A stretch of 64,000 nt of DNA from Lichina pygmaea (taxonomy: Eukaryota; Ascomycota; Lichinomycetes; Lichinales; Lichinaceae), in contig OY730174.1 of NCBI GenBank assembly GCA_963422465.1, positions 2,444,914 through 2,508,913 on the forward strand. Direction: 5' to 3'. Under the pieces are notes generated by a model that was not told the origin of the DNA, searched no databases, and saw only the letters and a list, made by a program, of their open reading frames with translations. Each line of letters begins with the position of its first letter. Position 1 is the stretch's first letter. This document shows, one piece after another, positions 1-13,034 of the stretch. A program made the translations under genes and the position numbers.

Positions 1-3000
1 TGACGTCGAGGCGCCATCTCGAAACGTCATTCATCGAGCTCCTCTATCCGCTGCCACTGCTATCCTCTACCGGTACTGTACTTCGTACTTCCGTAGAGCT
101 CTCCTTCTCTCGAATCGGATTCATGGGTGTCTTACCAAAGTAAGAAGCGCTCCGGAATACCTCAATCGACTTTGCTTTCGCTCATCACGCGCGTGGCCCT
201 TCTCGGCCTTGCTTTTCGGACCCAACGCTCGTCGTCCGATTCCACGCTGGCGCGCCTGGTCAGACCCGGCCGGTAGGAAGCTCCCACGACAGGACGCGGT
301 GAGCCGCGGACGAAGGAGGTCTACCTCCCGGGCCCGGTCGATGCAAGCCCCGTTCGGGACGGCACATGCCCAACGGCTTCCGGCTTTGTCCCAGCCCGGT
401 CAGACGTGCCGAGCCTCGAGTCCGCGTCGATGAGGTGCCGTACGGTATGTACGGTATGTGGCGGATGCGGCTTCACTTGAGAAATCGGCCACGGCTACAA
501 GTGCCGTACTTACCTACGTATGTACGGTACTGTATAAGGTAGGCCTCCGCGTCGAGCATAGGCTTTCGTCCACGATCGTGACTCCTGCCAGACCCTCGAA
601 CATTGTCCTCCTCGGCAGAGCAGTCCTTCAGCGGTCGGAACTCAGTCACCTGAGCGTGATGAGCAGCAAGGCCGGGAGGCGACGTCTCGTCGACGCAGTT
701 GTTCCGCTCGTCTCAGGGCCCGTACCTGCAGCATCACCCTCGGCCGTTCGCGCCCTTGGTTTCTCGGCGGCCACCGCCAGTTCGGCCCGGACACGACACG
801 AAAGCCCATGGGGTCGACAGCAAGTCCGAGTGGATCTAATCGCCGATCGAGGTCCAGCCCGTTGCAGGGTGATCCCACGGCAGCAGTACGACGTTGAAAC
901 CGCCATTTTTGGCATGGGTGGGGGAGGGGGGCCAGCTCAAACCGCACGGGTGCGAAAACGTTGCGACGGACCCGCTCACGTGCTCTATAAGATTGCGGGA
1001 TCGGCGGTTTCGGGACCGACGGCCTATCTTGGGCGATCAGTGACAGTCAGTCCAACGTCATCCTAAGACGGACGAGGCAGGCAGCAGACGCTGACAACAG
1101 GGATTTGGCCCTCTCGGACTTCGGGTGAAGTTCTACTTGACGATAGAGTGCTTGGTCAGACAATCCGCACACGTGCACGCACACACTCTACGGAGCAGAT
1201 CTGGTGTCTCGGAAAAGGAATGCTTCGGTGGTCTTCGGCCTTCACTATCACAGGCGGTGGCATGAACAAGCCGGCTCGCAACTGCCTCGACGGGATCATC
1301 GGTGGGGATCCACGGATCGGACGTCGGGTTCTCTCGGTCCACCCCGCGTGCCTTGCTCACTCACGTGGACCGCGATAGGCAGCTGGGCAATGGACCGCTT
1401 GATGCCGGCTGCGTCACACGCAACGGAGCCTTGACCGCGATACTCTTCGTACTCCGGCTCGGACGATGTTGATCGCATCACCGACCCAGGGAGGCCGCAT
1501 CATCGACCAGAGCGAGAAGGAGGGGAACTCGGTCTTCACTGTAGGAACCCAGAGTACCACTAGGCCCTGACACGCCCTCGACCAGTCCCTTTACGTTCCG
1601 TATTGCAGAGGCCGTCTCGTCGAAGGATCAACGTCTTCTTGATAGCTGACAGCGTACTCCGTACCTCCGTACTCGATAGAGGCGATGACCTCTGTTCCCA
1701 TCATCGAAAAGAACCCCTCAAGATACTTACTGTACCTTCGTACCCCTACCGTACCGATCAATCAATCGAATCACTCGACTACTTCAGTTGCTACAAAGAT
1801 ATCTTCGCACCCAACCAACCCTCCTCATTCAGGACACTGTACTCCCCGTAGTAGCGTACGGTACGGTAGAGAATTGGAAAGATATACTGCTCCCCAGACA
1901 AGGTCAAGCGTTTCCTCATCCTCGTCTGAAGTACGGTACCGTACTGTACTTCGTACAGGTGGGGCTGTACGACCCAAATTAGTCTATCTGTCGTGGAAGG
2001 GTTACACTTGTTGTAGAAGACTGCGCTGCGCTATGCTGCGCTGCGCTATGCTATGCTGCGCTGCGCTATGCTATGCTGCGCTGCGCTATGCTATGCTGCG
2101 CTGCGCTATGCTATGCTGCGCTGCGCTATGCTATGCTGCGCTGCGCTATGCTATGCTGCGCTGCGCTATGCTATGCTGCGCTGCGCTATGCTATGCTGCG
2201 CTGCGCTATGCTATGCTGCGCTGCGCTATGCTATGCTGCGCTGCGCTATGCTATGCTGCGCTAAGTACGGAGTAGATGCTACGCTGCGTTACTGGACTGT
2301 GCTCTGCCCCTGCTTTCGTAAAACACGCCACGATACGCCACGATATCGGTACCGGTACGCCACGACGCGCCGCAACGCGCCACAACACGCCACGAGACAC
2401 CACCACGCTGCGCTACGGCTACACGTACCGTACGCTCCGTACATTGCGCTGCGCTACGTAAATTATAAAAAAAAGGGGCATGTCAGACAGAGCGCCCTCT
2501 CACTACGACGACCACAACGTACGGAACGTAGTACTGGTACGGTACAGGGTACGCGGTACCGTACGGTATAGTCGAAGCTTTTACCGTAAGCTACCATGTC
2601 CTGTACATACGTACCGGTACGGTACTGCTTGTGGTGTGTGTGTACTCCCGTACTGCTTGTGGTACTATGTGGGGCCTGTATTGGGGCGCGACATACGCTA
2701 CGTACTTGGTCTAAACATAATTACAGGGGTGTGTGAAGATGATGTACTGGACCGATACAGTACCGTAGGGTAGGTAGAGATTGACTCCAAGCAAGGATAT
2801 ATTATATGTATGTGCTTGGGAAAGTGTGGGAAGGTAGGAGGGTAGGAAGGCGGGAAGGTGGGGAAGGCACTCATCTTGAAGATCAAGTGGCTACGTTCCC
2901 AAGCAGCTTGATCGATGGCTCGGGGAACATCGACGGTGACCAAAGGAAAGTGAACTGGTCAAGTAAGCTACGGTAACACGACGGACAAATGACGTGGAAT

Positions 3001-3123
3001 GAACCCATCTCATGTCAGAGCATGTCTGCAGATATCTATCGTAGCCCTGCCACTGACAACTCCCCACTCTTTCCTCCCTGCTTTCCCCCTTGGCTTGAAC
3101 AAGCGCTACACGTCCCGACGTGC
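1..3123. other. Intergenic region without a recognisable gene
   Basis: No reading frame here resembles a known family. The longest ones overlap on both strands and have no splice logic or conserved blocks. The stretch contains the 20-bp minisatellite at about 2027-2263 and many GTAC-containing words such as ggtaccggtac, especially at 2340-2720. The right end may include the 3' UTR of the dehydrogenase that ends at 3124. Confidence 0.6.
2027..2263. repeat. Tandem minisatellite, 20-bp unit, about 12 copies
   Basis: The unit ctgcgctgcgctatgctatg is repeated head to tail with almost no divergence. The first copy lacks one tatg step. Near-perfect identity implies recent expansion or homogenisation. 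Because 20 is not a multiple of 3, the repeat cycles through three frames; the forward frames stay open and translate to an M/L/R/C/A repeat. This is an artefact and not evidence of a gene. Degenerate related words (gctacgctgcgtt, cacgccacgac) follow to about 2460. Confidence 0.93.
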
Positions 3124-5544
<2,421 letters not shown>

Positions 5545-6078
5545 ACGCGGAAGGTGGCGTCCGGGAGAGGTGGGGGTTTGTGGGGCTAAACGTGATCGGA
5601 ATCACACTTCCGCTCGCTTTGCTACCGGAGATATGCTTGCTTGCGTCTGCCAAAGACAGAAGTCTCATTTGGTCCATCTACATGTCCAGCTAGAGGGTGG
5701 CTCAGACTGCCGAGGAGTGGGCTAATCCTGGCTGAGCTGAAGCTCAAGTGCCGAGACGACCTCCGTCTGCGTTGCAAGTGACCCGACTTGATTGAGGCAA
5801 TGCAGGTCGTATCCGACGTCACATTTACGAAGCGAACATCGTTTGTGGCGAGCATGCTCCTCGGATTCGTGGCTGGAGCTGCTGGGGCTGCAAAGTGCAA
5901 ACCAAAACCATGCCGTGCCATGCCATGCCATGCCAATATCGAAAGTAGCCCGGGCGTTCCGCGCCGGACCTGCCACCACTCCGGGCGCTTAATGCCCTTG
6001 GAAACGCCAGCTCTATGCAGCAACAGCCCCAATCGCAAAGTCATGACAGTGCAACTCGAAAGAATACACGGGTCTTGC
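5545..6078. other. Intergenic, no gene seen
   Basis: Short spacer between two minus-strand genes. It holds the upstream region of the dehydrogenase and the 3' flank of the MARVEL gene. There is a small run of ccatgccatgccatgcc at about 5920-5935. No conserved frame was found. Confidence 0.5.
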
Positions 6079-6747
6079 TCACGGCAGGGTCGTCGGCGGA
6101 GCCTTCTTCGCGTTTCTCCGCTTGAACCAGACGAATGCACCCATGCTTGCAGTGGTGAGCCACAGGACCATGCTGCTAAGATCAACCCAGACCGCGTTTC
6201 TCATCCGCTGTGTGGCGTCGTCCAGAGGATCCACACCGAGGTACTTCTTGCCGAGGATGCCGAAGACGGCGACCCACAAGAAGCTGCAGGAACGTGACTC
6301 AGCAAACGTTTGTCAACTCATCGGAGGGAACCACGGCACTGGATCTTACAAGAGAACTGTATCCCAGGAGAAAGCGTAGTGTGACTTGACGAAAGGGATC
6401 ATGAAGACCAGTGCCGTAACAGCCGACAGTCCAGCCACAACCGTCGCGTAGATCTAGTGCAGTAGACTCCAGAGTCAGCCGTAAGTTCAGGATGAGCAAG
6501 CACGCGACAGCATTGCAAGGCGTAAGCTACTCACCCATTCCGATGGTCCATCCTGCCCCGCTTTGCTGGCCCTGTTCAGATCTCCGCCGTACAAACCCGC
6601 GACGACAAGAGCCAAGAGCAGCTGCAAAGCCCTCAAAGCCGTCCGCACGAACTTGAGGGCGAGATCGATCTTGCTTGGCGGTTCCTCAGGCTTCTCGGCC
6701 GTAGGCCTTTTGCCCATTGCCAAGAGGAGGTGAGATTTGAGGCCCAT
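6079..6747 (-). CDS. MARVEL-like four-helix membrane protein
   Basis: Small integral membrane protein. Exons (minus strand): 6747-6535, 6453-6350, 6283-6079 (174 codons, 173 residues). Donors GTGAGT and GTAAGA and acceptors CACTAG and CTGCAG join SEW to IYATVVAG and DTVLF to FLWVAVFG. Four hydrophobic segments are visible: about 32-50 (ALQLLLALVVAGLY), 72-95 (TVVAGLSAVTALVFMIPF), 108-122 (FFLWVAVFGILG) and 141-160 (SSMVLWLTTASMGAFVWF). A basic tail KRRNAKK follows. This is the layout of fungal MARVEL-domain proteins, which associate with the plasma membrane or endocytic membranes. A second Met (MGKRPTAEKPEE) ten codons in is an alternative start. The exact role is unknown. Confidence 0.78.
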
Positions 6748-7717
6748 GTTGCCGGATGATCAGAAGGTATTCGTCGATACGAGCGGCGACGGTATAGCCG
6801 ACGAAGGAAGAACGAGACGTTGCTTTCTGAAGGCGAAGGTCTTCGAGAGAATGAAGTAGCCAGGTTTGACCGACTCTTGGCAGCGGACTATTTCAGATAC
6901 AGCCACAGCCTATTCACCACGACCAGACCAGGCGAGAGAGAGAGAGAGAGGGAGAGTCCTTCCAACGTGACTCCTGGACAGTCCCAGAAGAGGACAATAA
7001 CACACAATATAAGGAGAAATTCCAAGCACGACGCTTGAGCTGTGAGGGCACAAGGATGGAAAAGGATTAAGCGACGACAAGGAATGAAAGAAAGATGTTT
7101 GCTGGAGATTGCGTCCTGCACATTCCAGAACGTCACTTCTCGATGGACTCACACAAGAAGAACTGTGTACGACGACAAGAGAGGAATCTTGTCTTTATAT
7201 GGGCGGGTGGTGAGAAGGTCTACCGGGTGACGTAGCCTACCGTACTGGTAGTGATGGGTGTTGGTCGTCCATCGTGGCTGTTTCTGAACCCTAGGTCGGA
7301 GACGTGTTTCTGGTGTCTCCCTCGACGTTTTCAACGGTTGGTGTCCCTTGCCTGACTGGACTGTTTCACCGAGGCGAAGCGCGCCGAGCGCGTTTCATAC
7401 GCCGCAAGCTACATACCTACGTACTGTATGTACTCCGTACGGTAGAGGGACATGAAGGGTCACGTGGCGCTTAACTTGGCAAACCACTGCCCCTACGACC
7501 GGCTCCTGTGGTACTTACGTACGCATGTACGGAGTAGATAGAACGGACAATTACTCCGGTACCGGTACCGGTACTTCGTACCCCCATCTACTCGTATGCA
7601 CGTACTGTACGTACCGCCAGATCAAACAGAAAAGTTTTGCTACCAAATGGTAGCAGGCCTAGGTTGGGGCCTAGGCGGCGCTACGCGGAACCCCTCAGAA
7701 TCATGGGTTGTAGAAGA

Positions 7718-7778
7718 GTTGATTGTTCTAGCTAAGATGAAGAGCTAGCTATATAGCCGAAGAGCTCCAAAGCTCCTA
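7718..7778 (+). repeat. Diverged direct repeat, copy A
   Basis: Begins gttgatt and carries tagctaagat, then gagctagctatata, then a further agctcct. The same word order with substitutions and small gaps recurs at 8287-8352. The two copies are about 570 bp apart in the same orientation. This could be a pair of decayed LTR pieces or an internal duplication. No flanking target duplication could be recognised. Confidence 0.55.
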
Positions 7779-8286
7779 CCCGAACAGGCACCTGCAGTCA
7801 CCAGCTCGGCGAGGCTAAGCCCCGGCCGGGCTGACTAAGTCCCGGCCCCTGAGTCCTCTAGGCGTGGCCGTGACAAGAGTGTTGCTACCAATCTGCAAGA
7901 GTCCACAGTGGTGGACCCTGCGAAGCACCATGTGCCTACTTCTTATTCGACGAAGGTCCGCAGAGAAGGAGAGGCTGAGAAGCTGAGTGCGAGAGACGAT
8001 GATTCTTCATTGGAGCGAGCTATGCTAACTATATAGATAAGTGATCTAGATAGGAAGCTGAGCACGTGCCAGCTGCACATGCCAGCTGGAGAATCTAACC
8101 GAGGACCGAGGGCCGAGGACAGGCCTGGTCAAAGGACTGGGGCTTGGGGCGCTACAGCGGAACTAGCCCCAGGACGCGACGAAGGACTTGATCTAGGCAC
8201 CGCCTAGGTGCCACCACCACAGGACGGATCATCTCCTTCGAACACTCCTACCAGAGAGAAGAGTGCTTGGTGTGTGTTGTGTGTAA

Positions 8287-8352
8287 GTTGATTAATTTGC
8301 TAGCTAAGATCTTGGGTGCTAGCTATATACCCAAGCTCACTCTATAGCTCCT
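8287..8352 (+). repeat. Diverged direct repeat, copy B
   Basis: Second copy of the repeat at 7718-7778: gttgatt, tagctaagat, gctagctatata, tagctcct in the same order. Identity is partial and was judged by eye. Confidence 0.55.
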
Positions 8353-8587
8353 TCCTAGCTAGCATATGTATGTAAGTAGCTAGGTCTGACCCCTGGGGTA
8401 CCTATGCTAGGTACTCTAGCCACATAATCAGGCGAGTGATAGACAGAGTCTGTGAAAGAGATGTTCTTGGTAGTCTGGTCAGGAATAAGTTGATTGGTTT
8501 GTCTGCTTAGACTGAGGACTTCTAACAAGTGACGGACAACAAAGGAGGTCTTTGATTCCATGAACTTCAGCCACTATTTTCAAGCTA

Positions 8588-8838
8588 TTATTCTCCGGCC
8601 AGATGCTCTTCATGACTCTTGCTCAACCAGCCATCACAGGAAAAAGAATCAGCTATACATGTCCAGCCACTACCCTCTACTCAGCTAGATACTCTTCATG
8701 ATGCTTTATCAACTAGCTATTATAGCAAAAAGAATTGGTCATGTTTGTGCAGCCATTATTCTCCAGACAGATACCCTTCACGACTCTTCATCAACTACCC
8801 ATCACAGGAAAAAGAATCAGTCATGCCTGTACATGCTT
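8588..8838 (+). repeat. Degenerate 84-bp tandem repeat, three copies
   Basis: Three head-to-tail units start at about 8588, 8672 and 8756. Each has ttattctcc (or a variant), agatactcttcatga, tcaactagcc, aaaaagaatcag and catgt. Unit length 84 is a multiple of three, so one forward frame stays open and shows repeated SQEKES and KKNW blocks, but no start context or known family is visible. Divergence suggests the array is old. Confidence 0.75.
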
Positions 8839-9132
8839 GTGATAGAAGATAGCTATACTTACTTGCTATCGTACTTTTCTGGCGAGTTCCACTTCGGTTT
8901 CGGGTCGAAGTGGGACTATCACGAGTTGAGCCTACTGCCAATGACACTCTGTGCGGTTGGTCATCAAGCTGTCCGGGGTTGTTCTCAGTCAATAGTTCTA
9001 GGCTTGTGTGAGCAGATTGTAAATCATAAGTATGTGTAAGCAGGATGATAAGCCTCCTCAAGTACTGTTGCTAGCCATACCTCGCCCAGTCCTGCCCATT
9101 GGTTTAGCCTTCTGACTACTAGATGCTGTAGG

Positions 9133-10024
9133 TCAGAATGCTGAGGGTAGGTCTCTCTTTTTGTTGTGTTGCGTAGCCCGCGAAGACTGAACGTTGGCGG
9201 AGGAGGATGCAAACTGCCTCTGTGTATCGAGACTTGTAGCATCTAAGCCAGTTCTATTTGTCAGTCTGACTGTTGCACTAGTAACTAGCTGAGTAGAAGT
9301 ACCTGGCCATGTAGAGGACGACTCTTCCCCCAAGTGAGTGCGACGAGGAGCTGTCACATTGGTCTGTCCTAGTGATGTAATTATGCTGTTAGTGAAGCTC
9401 AGTATAAAGATACTTGAGGAAGTTGACAACAAATCACCTTGACCATCAATGCTGGTGCCTTCTGTGTTGTTCTTGGTGCTACCAGTTGTGGGAGGGTTGG
9501 AGGTGCCAATAGTGAGTGGGAGAGATGAAACAAAGCTTAACGACGAAGACGCCATCTCAACATCATCCGTGTCTGTTTGAGGCATTCGGCTGGTGCTAGG
9601 ATTAACAGTGGGAAGGCTATCTTGTCCTGCAGAGAACCCCAGGGAAAGCCATTGTCTAAGACGAATAGTGATGTTCGACCAGGCACGGTGCTGACTGTCA
9701 TTCGTGGCTTCTTCTGAGGGCTGCTGCAGACGCAGTGCCTCCAACAATTGCACTGTCTCCTGAGCATTATAGCCCAAGAGGTCCAGTGTTCTGTACCTGT
9801 ATAGTAGTCGGGGCACGCCTGCAGATGTTGTAGATACTACCTCCGCTATTGCCTGCATTTCCAGATCTCAGGTAGACAAAGATGGCAAGCGCAAGGCTAA
9901 CATATCCGACAGTGTCTGCTGAAAAGCTGAAGTTGTTCACAGCCGCACCAGAGATCCCAGCACTATCGGATACTGGATTCTTAGCATCCATTGTGGTGAT
10001 AGTTGTAGGCATTGTGCTTGACAT
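9133..10024 (-). CDS. Unidentified Ser/Thr-rich protein (split frame)
   Basis: Two overlapping minus-strand frames look like parts of one gene. The first (10024 to about 9870) has a Thr-rich start, then NNFSFSADTVGY and a hydrophobic stretch SLALAIFVYL. The second (about 9858-9133) reads RYRTLDLLGYNAQETVQLLEALRLQQP and then a long Ser/Thr/Asn-rich tail. One splice that keeps frame is donor GTTAGC after DTVGY with acceptor AAATGCAG before GCAATAGCG, about 49 bp, which removes the hydrophobic stretch. A frameshift is an alternative. No family was recognised. It sits inside the repeat-bearing island, so it could also be a relic. Confidence 0.38.
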
Positions 10025-10561
10025 GATTGGTGTGACAGAAATTTTGTGTGGCTGAAAAATGGAGACGCGTGTATGATCACTTACCCCCGGGGGGGTATGG
10101 GAACAGGGGCAGAGTCTGGACGGACAGCAATTTGGCTCGCTGTCAACATGACTTGACCACTTGATGGAGAAAGTCGGTGTCTGCTGTTCAGATCCATCCT
10201 TAGCCTAGTATGGCACGTGTGGCTAGATTGTTCTCGTGGGAGTTTTGTATTTACATTATTTCCTTTGTCCACAACTTTAATCATGATTGGATTTGAACTT
10301 TGTCTTCTCACCAGATACTAGAAGTAAAATCATAAGTAGTAAGGTCAGCTACTTCAATACTTATGACTCCCTACGTAACGTACCTGCATCACACCTCATT
10401 ACTTCAGAATCAAAGCTAAACATATGTGGACCAACAAGAGTATTTTGTTATCGAGTATGCCGCTCCTCTCTGAACACCCGCCTCGTCCGTTGCGTAAGAC
10501 GTTATCCAGTAGCGCCGACCCGACGGCCTTGGTATCAGGACTAGCAATGGGTCTTCCGATG
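10025..10561. other. Intergenic, no gene seen
   Basis: Upstream region of the unidentified gene and 3' flank of MCCB. AT-rich until about 10420, with a ccccggggggg run at 10085-10095. No conserved frame. Confidence 0.5.
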
Positions 10562-12702
10562 CTACATTCGAAACACGCCGTACTTGGTCTCCTTGACCTG
10601 TTGCCTCCGCCCCAAACTGACTTGTAGCGCCAGACCCAGCACCGATCGCGTCTGAGCCGGTGCGATGACGCCGTCGTCCCAGAGCCGCGCCGACGAGTAG
10701 AGCGCCTCGCTCTCCCGTTCGATTCGGTCCTTGAGGCTGGCGTCCACGGATTTCCCCACTGACGCCATCACCGCGCTCAACTGCTCCGAACCCATAACGC
10801 CGACTCTGGCATTGGGCCACATCCACAGAAACCGAGGCGAGTAGGCTCGACCGCTATGGTCATCCCAGGCCTCGTAAGTGAGGGTAGATAAAAGGGGCTG
10901 GAGTCAGGACCGACTCACCACATGCCGTAATTCCCTGCTCCGGCGCTGGCACCAAAGACGACGGTGAACTTGGGCACTTCTGCACACGCGACGGCCGTGA
11001 CCAACTTCGCCCCGTTCTTCGCAATTCCACCCTTCTCCGCTTCGCTGCCGACCATGAATCCTGCAGGGTCATCAGCAACGCATCTACTCAGCGAGAGGAC
11101 AATGAGCGTTCTGGTCGGTTACCACTGATGTTTTGTAGAAAGATGAGCGGAACACGGCGTTGTGTACATAGCTGTACAAAATGGGCTCCTTTCGATGCCG
11201 ATTCGGAGAAGAGAATGCCGTTGTTGGCGACGATGCCCACTTGCTGTCCGTAGATCCTTCCGAAACCTGGTTGCGTTGTCAACCACCCTGCTCTACCTTA
11301 GAATGGTAGCCGGCGTCGGAGGGATATCCCCACCAGTGACGAGAGACGTTCCGTAGTCTCTCTTGAACTCAGCCAGTTCGCTGCCGTCCACAATCCTCGC
11401 GATCACTTCGTGAGCCGAAACAGGCTTTCTCAGGTTCGTGCCGACGACGCCCCCGAGCTCCTGGGGATCGTAAAGAGGTTCCGTCCAAGTCTCGTGTGGC
11501 CACGCTACCGTCGGCCAATGGAGATTCTTGACCGATCTTCGGACCAAAGCCAAGGCGTGGGCGTCGTCCACGGCCAGGTAGTCCGTGACTCCCGAGATGG
11601 AGCTGTGCAGGTTCCCGCCGCCCAGCTCCTCCGCCGTGATGACCTCACCGGTGGCAGCCTTGACCAGAGGAGGACCGGCCAGGAAGATATGGCCTTGCTT
11701 CTCGACGATGATGGACTCGTCGGACATGGAAGGAACGTATGCGCCGCCAGCGGTGCATGGGCCCAGAACGGCAGAGATCTGGGGGATACCGAGAGCACTC
11801 ACTAGAGCGAATCAGACCTTAGAGCCGCAATGGAGCATGGCTTAAGGTGAGCTTACTTCTGGCCTGATTGTAGAAGATTCGGCCAAAATGCTCTTGGTCC
11901 GGAAAGACGTCCGCCTGGTGGGGCAGGTTGGCGCCTCCGGAATCGACCAGATAAACACAAGGCAACCCTATCGCATCTGTTGGTCGCAGACGCCAATCGC
12001 CATCCCACCAAACGGTCTGACACTTACCGTTCTCCCGAGCAATCGTCTGGGCGCGAAGGTGCTTCTTGACCGTGATAGGATAGTAAGTGCCTCCTTTGAC
12101 CCTGCATCTTTGTCAGCGCCGTAGCCCTATACTCTTCAGTAGCGATTGCACATATGTCATACGTGCTGTCGTTGGCCACGATCATGCAGGTCACACCCTC
12201 GACCACGCCAATCCCCGCGATGACACCTCCAGCCGGCACATCCTCGCCGGGATAGAGGTCGTGGCCCGCCAAGGGAGACAGCTCCACGAAAGAAGATCCC
12301 GGGTCGATCAAAGCCGTGATGCGACTATATCTGATTAGCATCTAGGTCGAAGCGGTGGGTATCGGACTGACGACGGACTCACTCCCGCGGCAGCATCTTC
12401 GACCGCGCAAGATGCTTTTCCCTGGCAGCCGGAGGGCCGCCCCGTGCGATCTTGGCGTAGAGGTCATTGAGGTCTTGTGTCGCGCGGGTCATTTCTTCTG
12501 CATTATCCTTGAAGGTCTGGCATGCAGTGTCCAGGGTCGACGGGATAATGGAGATCGCATTGGCTTGCTGGGCGTTGGCGTAGGCCGCGACGCCCCTAGA
12601 CCATGACAGTCCATGAGGTCTTACTAGCAGCCTGCCCCTTAGAGTGCCCACAGAGTAGCGGTGGTGGTTTGCACGCGCCTTGAGCGCGTATGATGTGAGC
12701 AT
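10562..12702 (-). CDS. MCCB: 3-methylcrotonyl-CoA carboxylase beta subunit (carboxyltransferase), with a 7-nt frame interruption
   Basis: Carboxyltransferase subunit of mitochondrial 3-methylcrotonyl-CoA carboxylase, leucine degradation. It moves CO2 from carboxybiotin on the alpha subunit to 3-methylcrotonyl-CoA. Exons (minus strand): 12702-12383, 12324-12028, 11967-11857, 11801-11334, 11266-11123, 11060-10919, 10853-10562. Introns are 55-67 bp. Family blocks: [98 protein letters not shown]. The first about 30 residues are Arg-rich, as expected for mitochondrial import. Oddity: inside the second exon, seven bases (minus-strand GTCAAAG, 12094-12100) separate KMQG from [12 protein letters not shown]. 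Without them the gene is exactly 589 codons (588 residues); with them it is out of frame. Whether this is a mutation, an assembly error or something else cannot be told here. Confidence 0.93.
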
Positions 12703-13034
12703 TCTGCCATTCTTGATGAGCCGTGACGGGAATGAACAGACTGTTATGTACCCCGCGACGGCTGCCTGTGTTCGGCGTTCAGTGTTCGGTGTTCGGCGTT
12801 TGGTAGCTTTAAGCCGAGCTGGGCTGATATGGTACCGTACCGGTAATTAGCTTTACGGCAGTCAGCCGAGCTTGACGGATTATGCCGAACCAACAAAACG
12901 TCACTCCCCACCCAAAAGCCGCTGATAGCCGAGCGCAGTATATAAACACTTCTTCAACCATTTCAACTCTCTCTCACTTTCATCTCCTCTTCAACCTTCT
13001 CACTTGCACCGTCTCACTTGCTGCAGTCGCAACA
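12703..13034. promoter_or_regulatory. Divergent MCCB/IVD promoter with repeated GTTCGGC/GCCGAAC and GCCGAG words
   Basis: A 332-bp spacer separates the MCCB and IVD start codons, which point away from each other. It contains GTTCGGC at 12770-12776 and 12791-12797, a variant GTTCGGT at 12784-12790, GCCGAAC at 12884-12890, and GCCGAG at 12813, 12865 and 12928. GCCGAAC also occurs upstream of MCCA at 17904-17910. CGG/CCG-containing words are typical half-sites of fungal Zn2Cys6 regulators, so a shared leucine-pathway activator is a reasonable inference, not shown by sequence alone. Confidence 0.55.
12939..12946 (+). promoter_or_regulatory. TATA box of IVD
   Basis: TATATAAA, 89 bp upstream of the IVD start codon at 13035. 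It is followed by a pyrimidine-rich stretch (ctctctctcactttcatctcc) typical of fungal transcription starts. Confidence 0.6.

Larger units (their letters stand above)
6748..9132. other. Gene-free stretch; right part is an AT-richer island with decayed repeats
   Basis: No convincing gene. From 6748 to about 7640 the sequence is ordinary intergenic DNA with GTAC-rich words (7540-7615) and a GA run near 6932. From about 7640 the composition becomes more AT-rich, with many CTAGCTA/TATATAG words, a diverged direct repeat (7718-7778 and 8287-8352) and a three-copy 84-bp tandem repeat (about 8588-8838). This looks like remains of a mobile element, but no transposase, integrase or reverse transcriptase block is readable. 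Confidence 0.55.

Noticed and set aside
458-1066. 202-codon + strand frame near the left edge
   Set aside because: Two other long frames overlap it on the minus strand; no conserved motif.
2053-2571. Forward frames with M/L/R/C/A repeats
   Set aside because: Translation of a 20-bp minisatellite; no start context or conserved block.
12094-12100. Calling the seven-base MCCB insert an intron
   Set aside because: GT...AG ends fit, but 7 nt is too short for any known spliceosomal intron; reported as an anomaly only.
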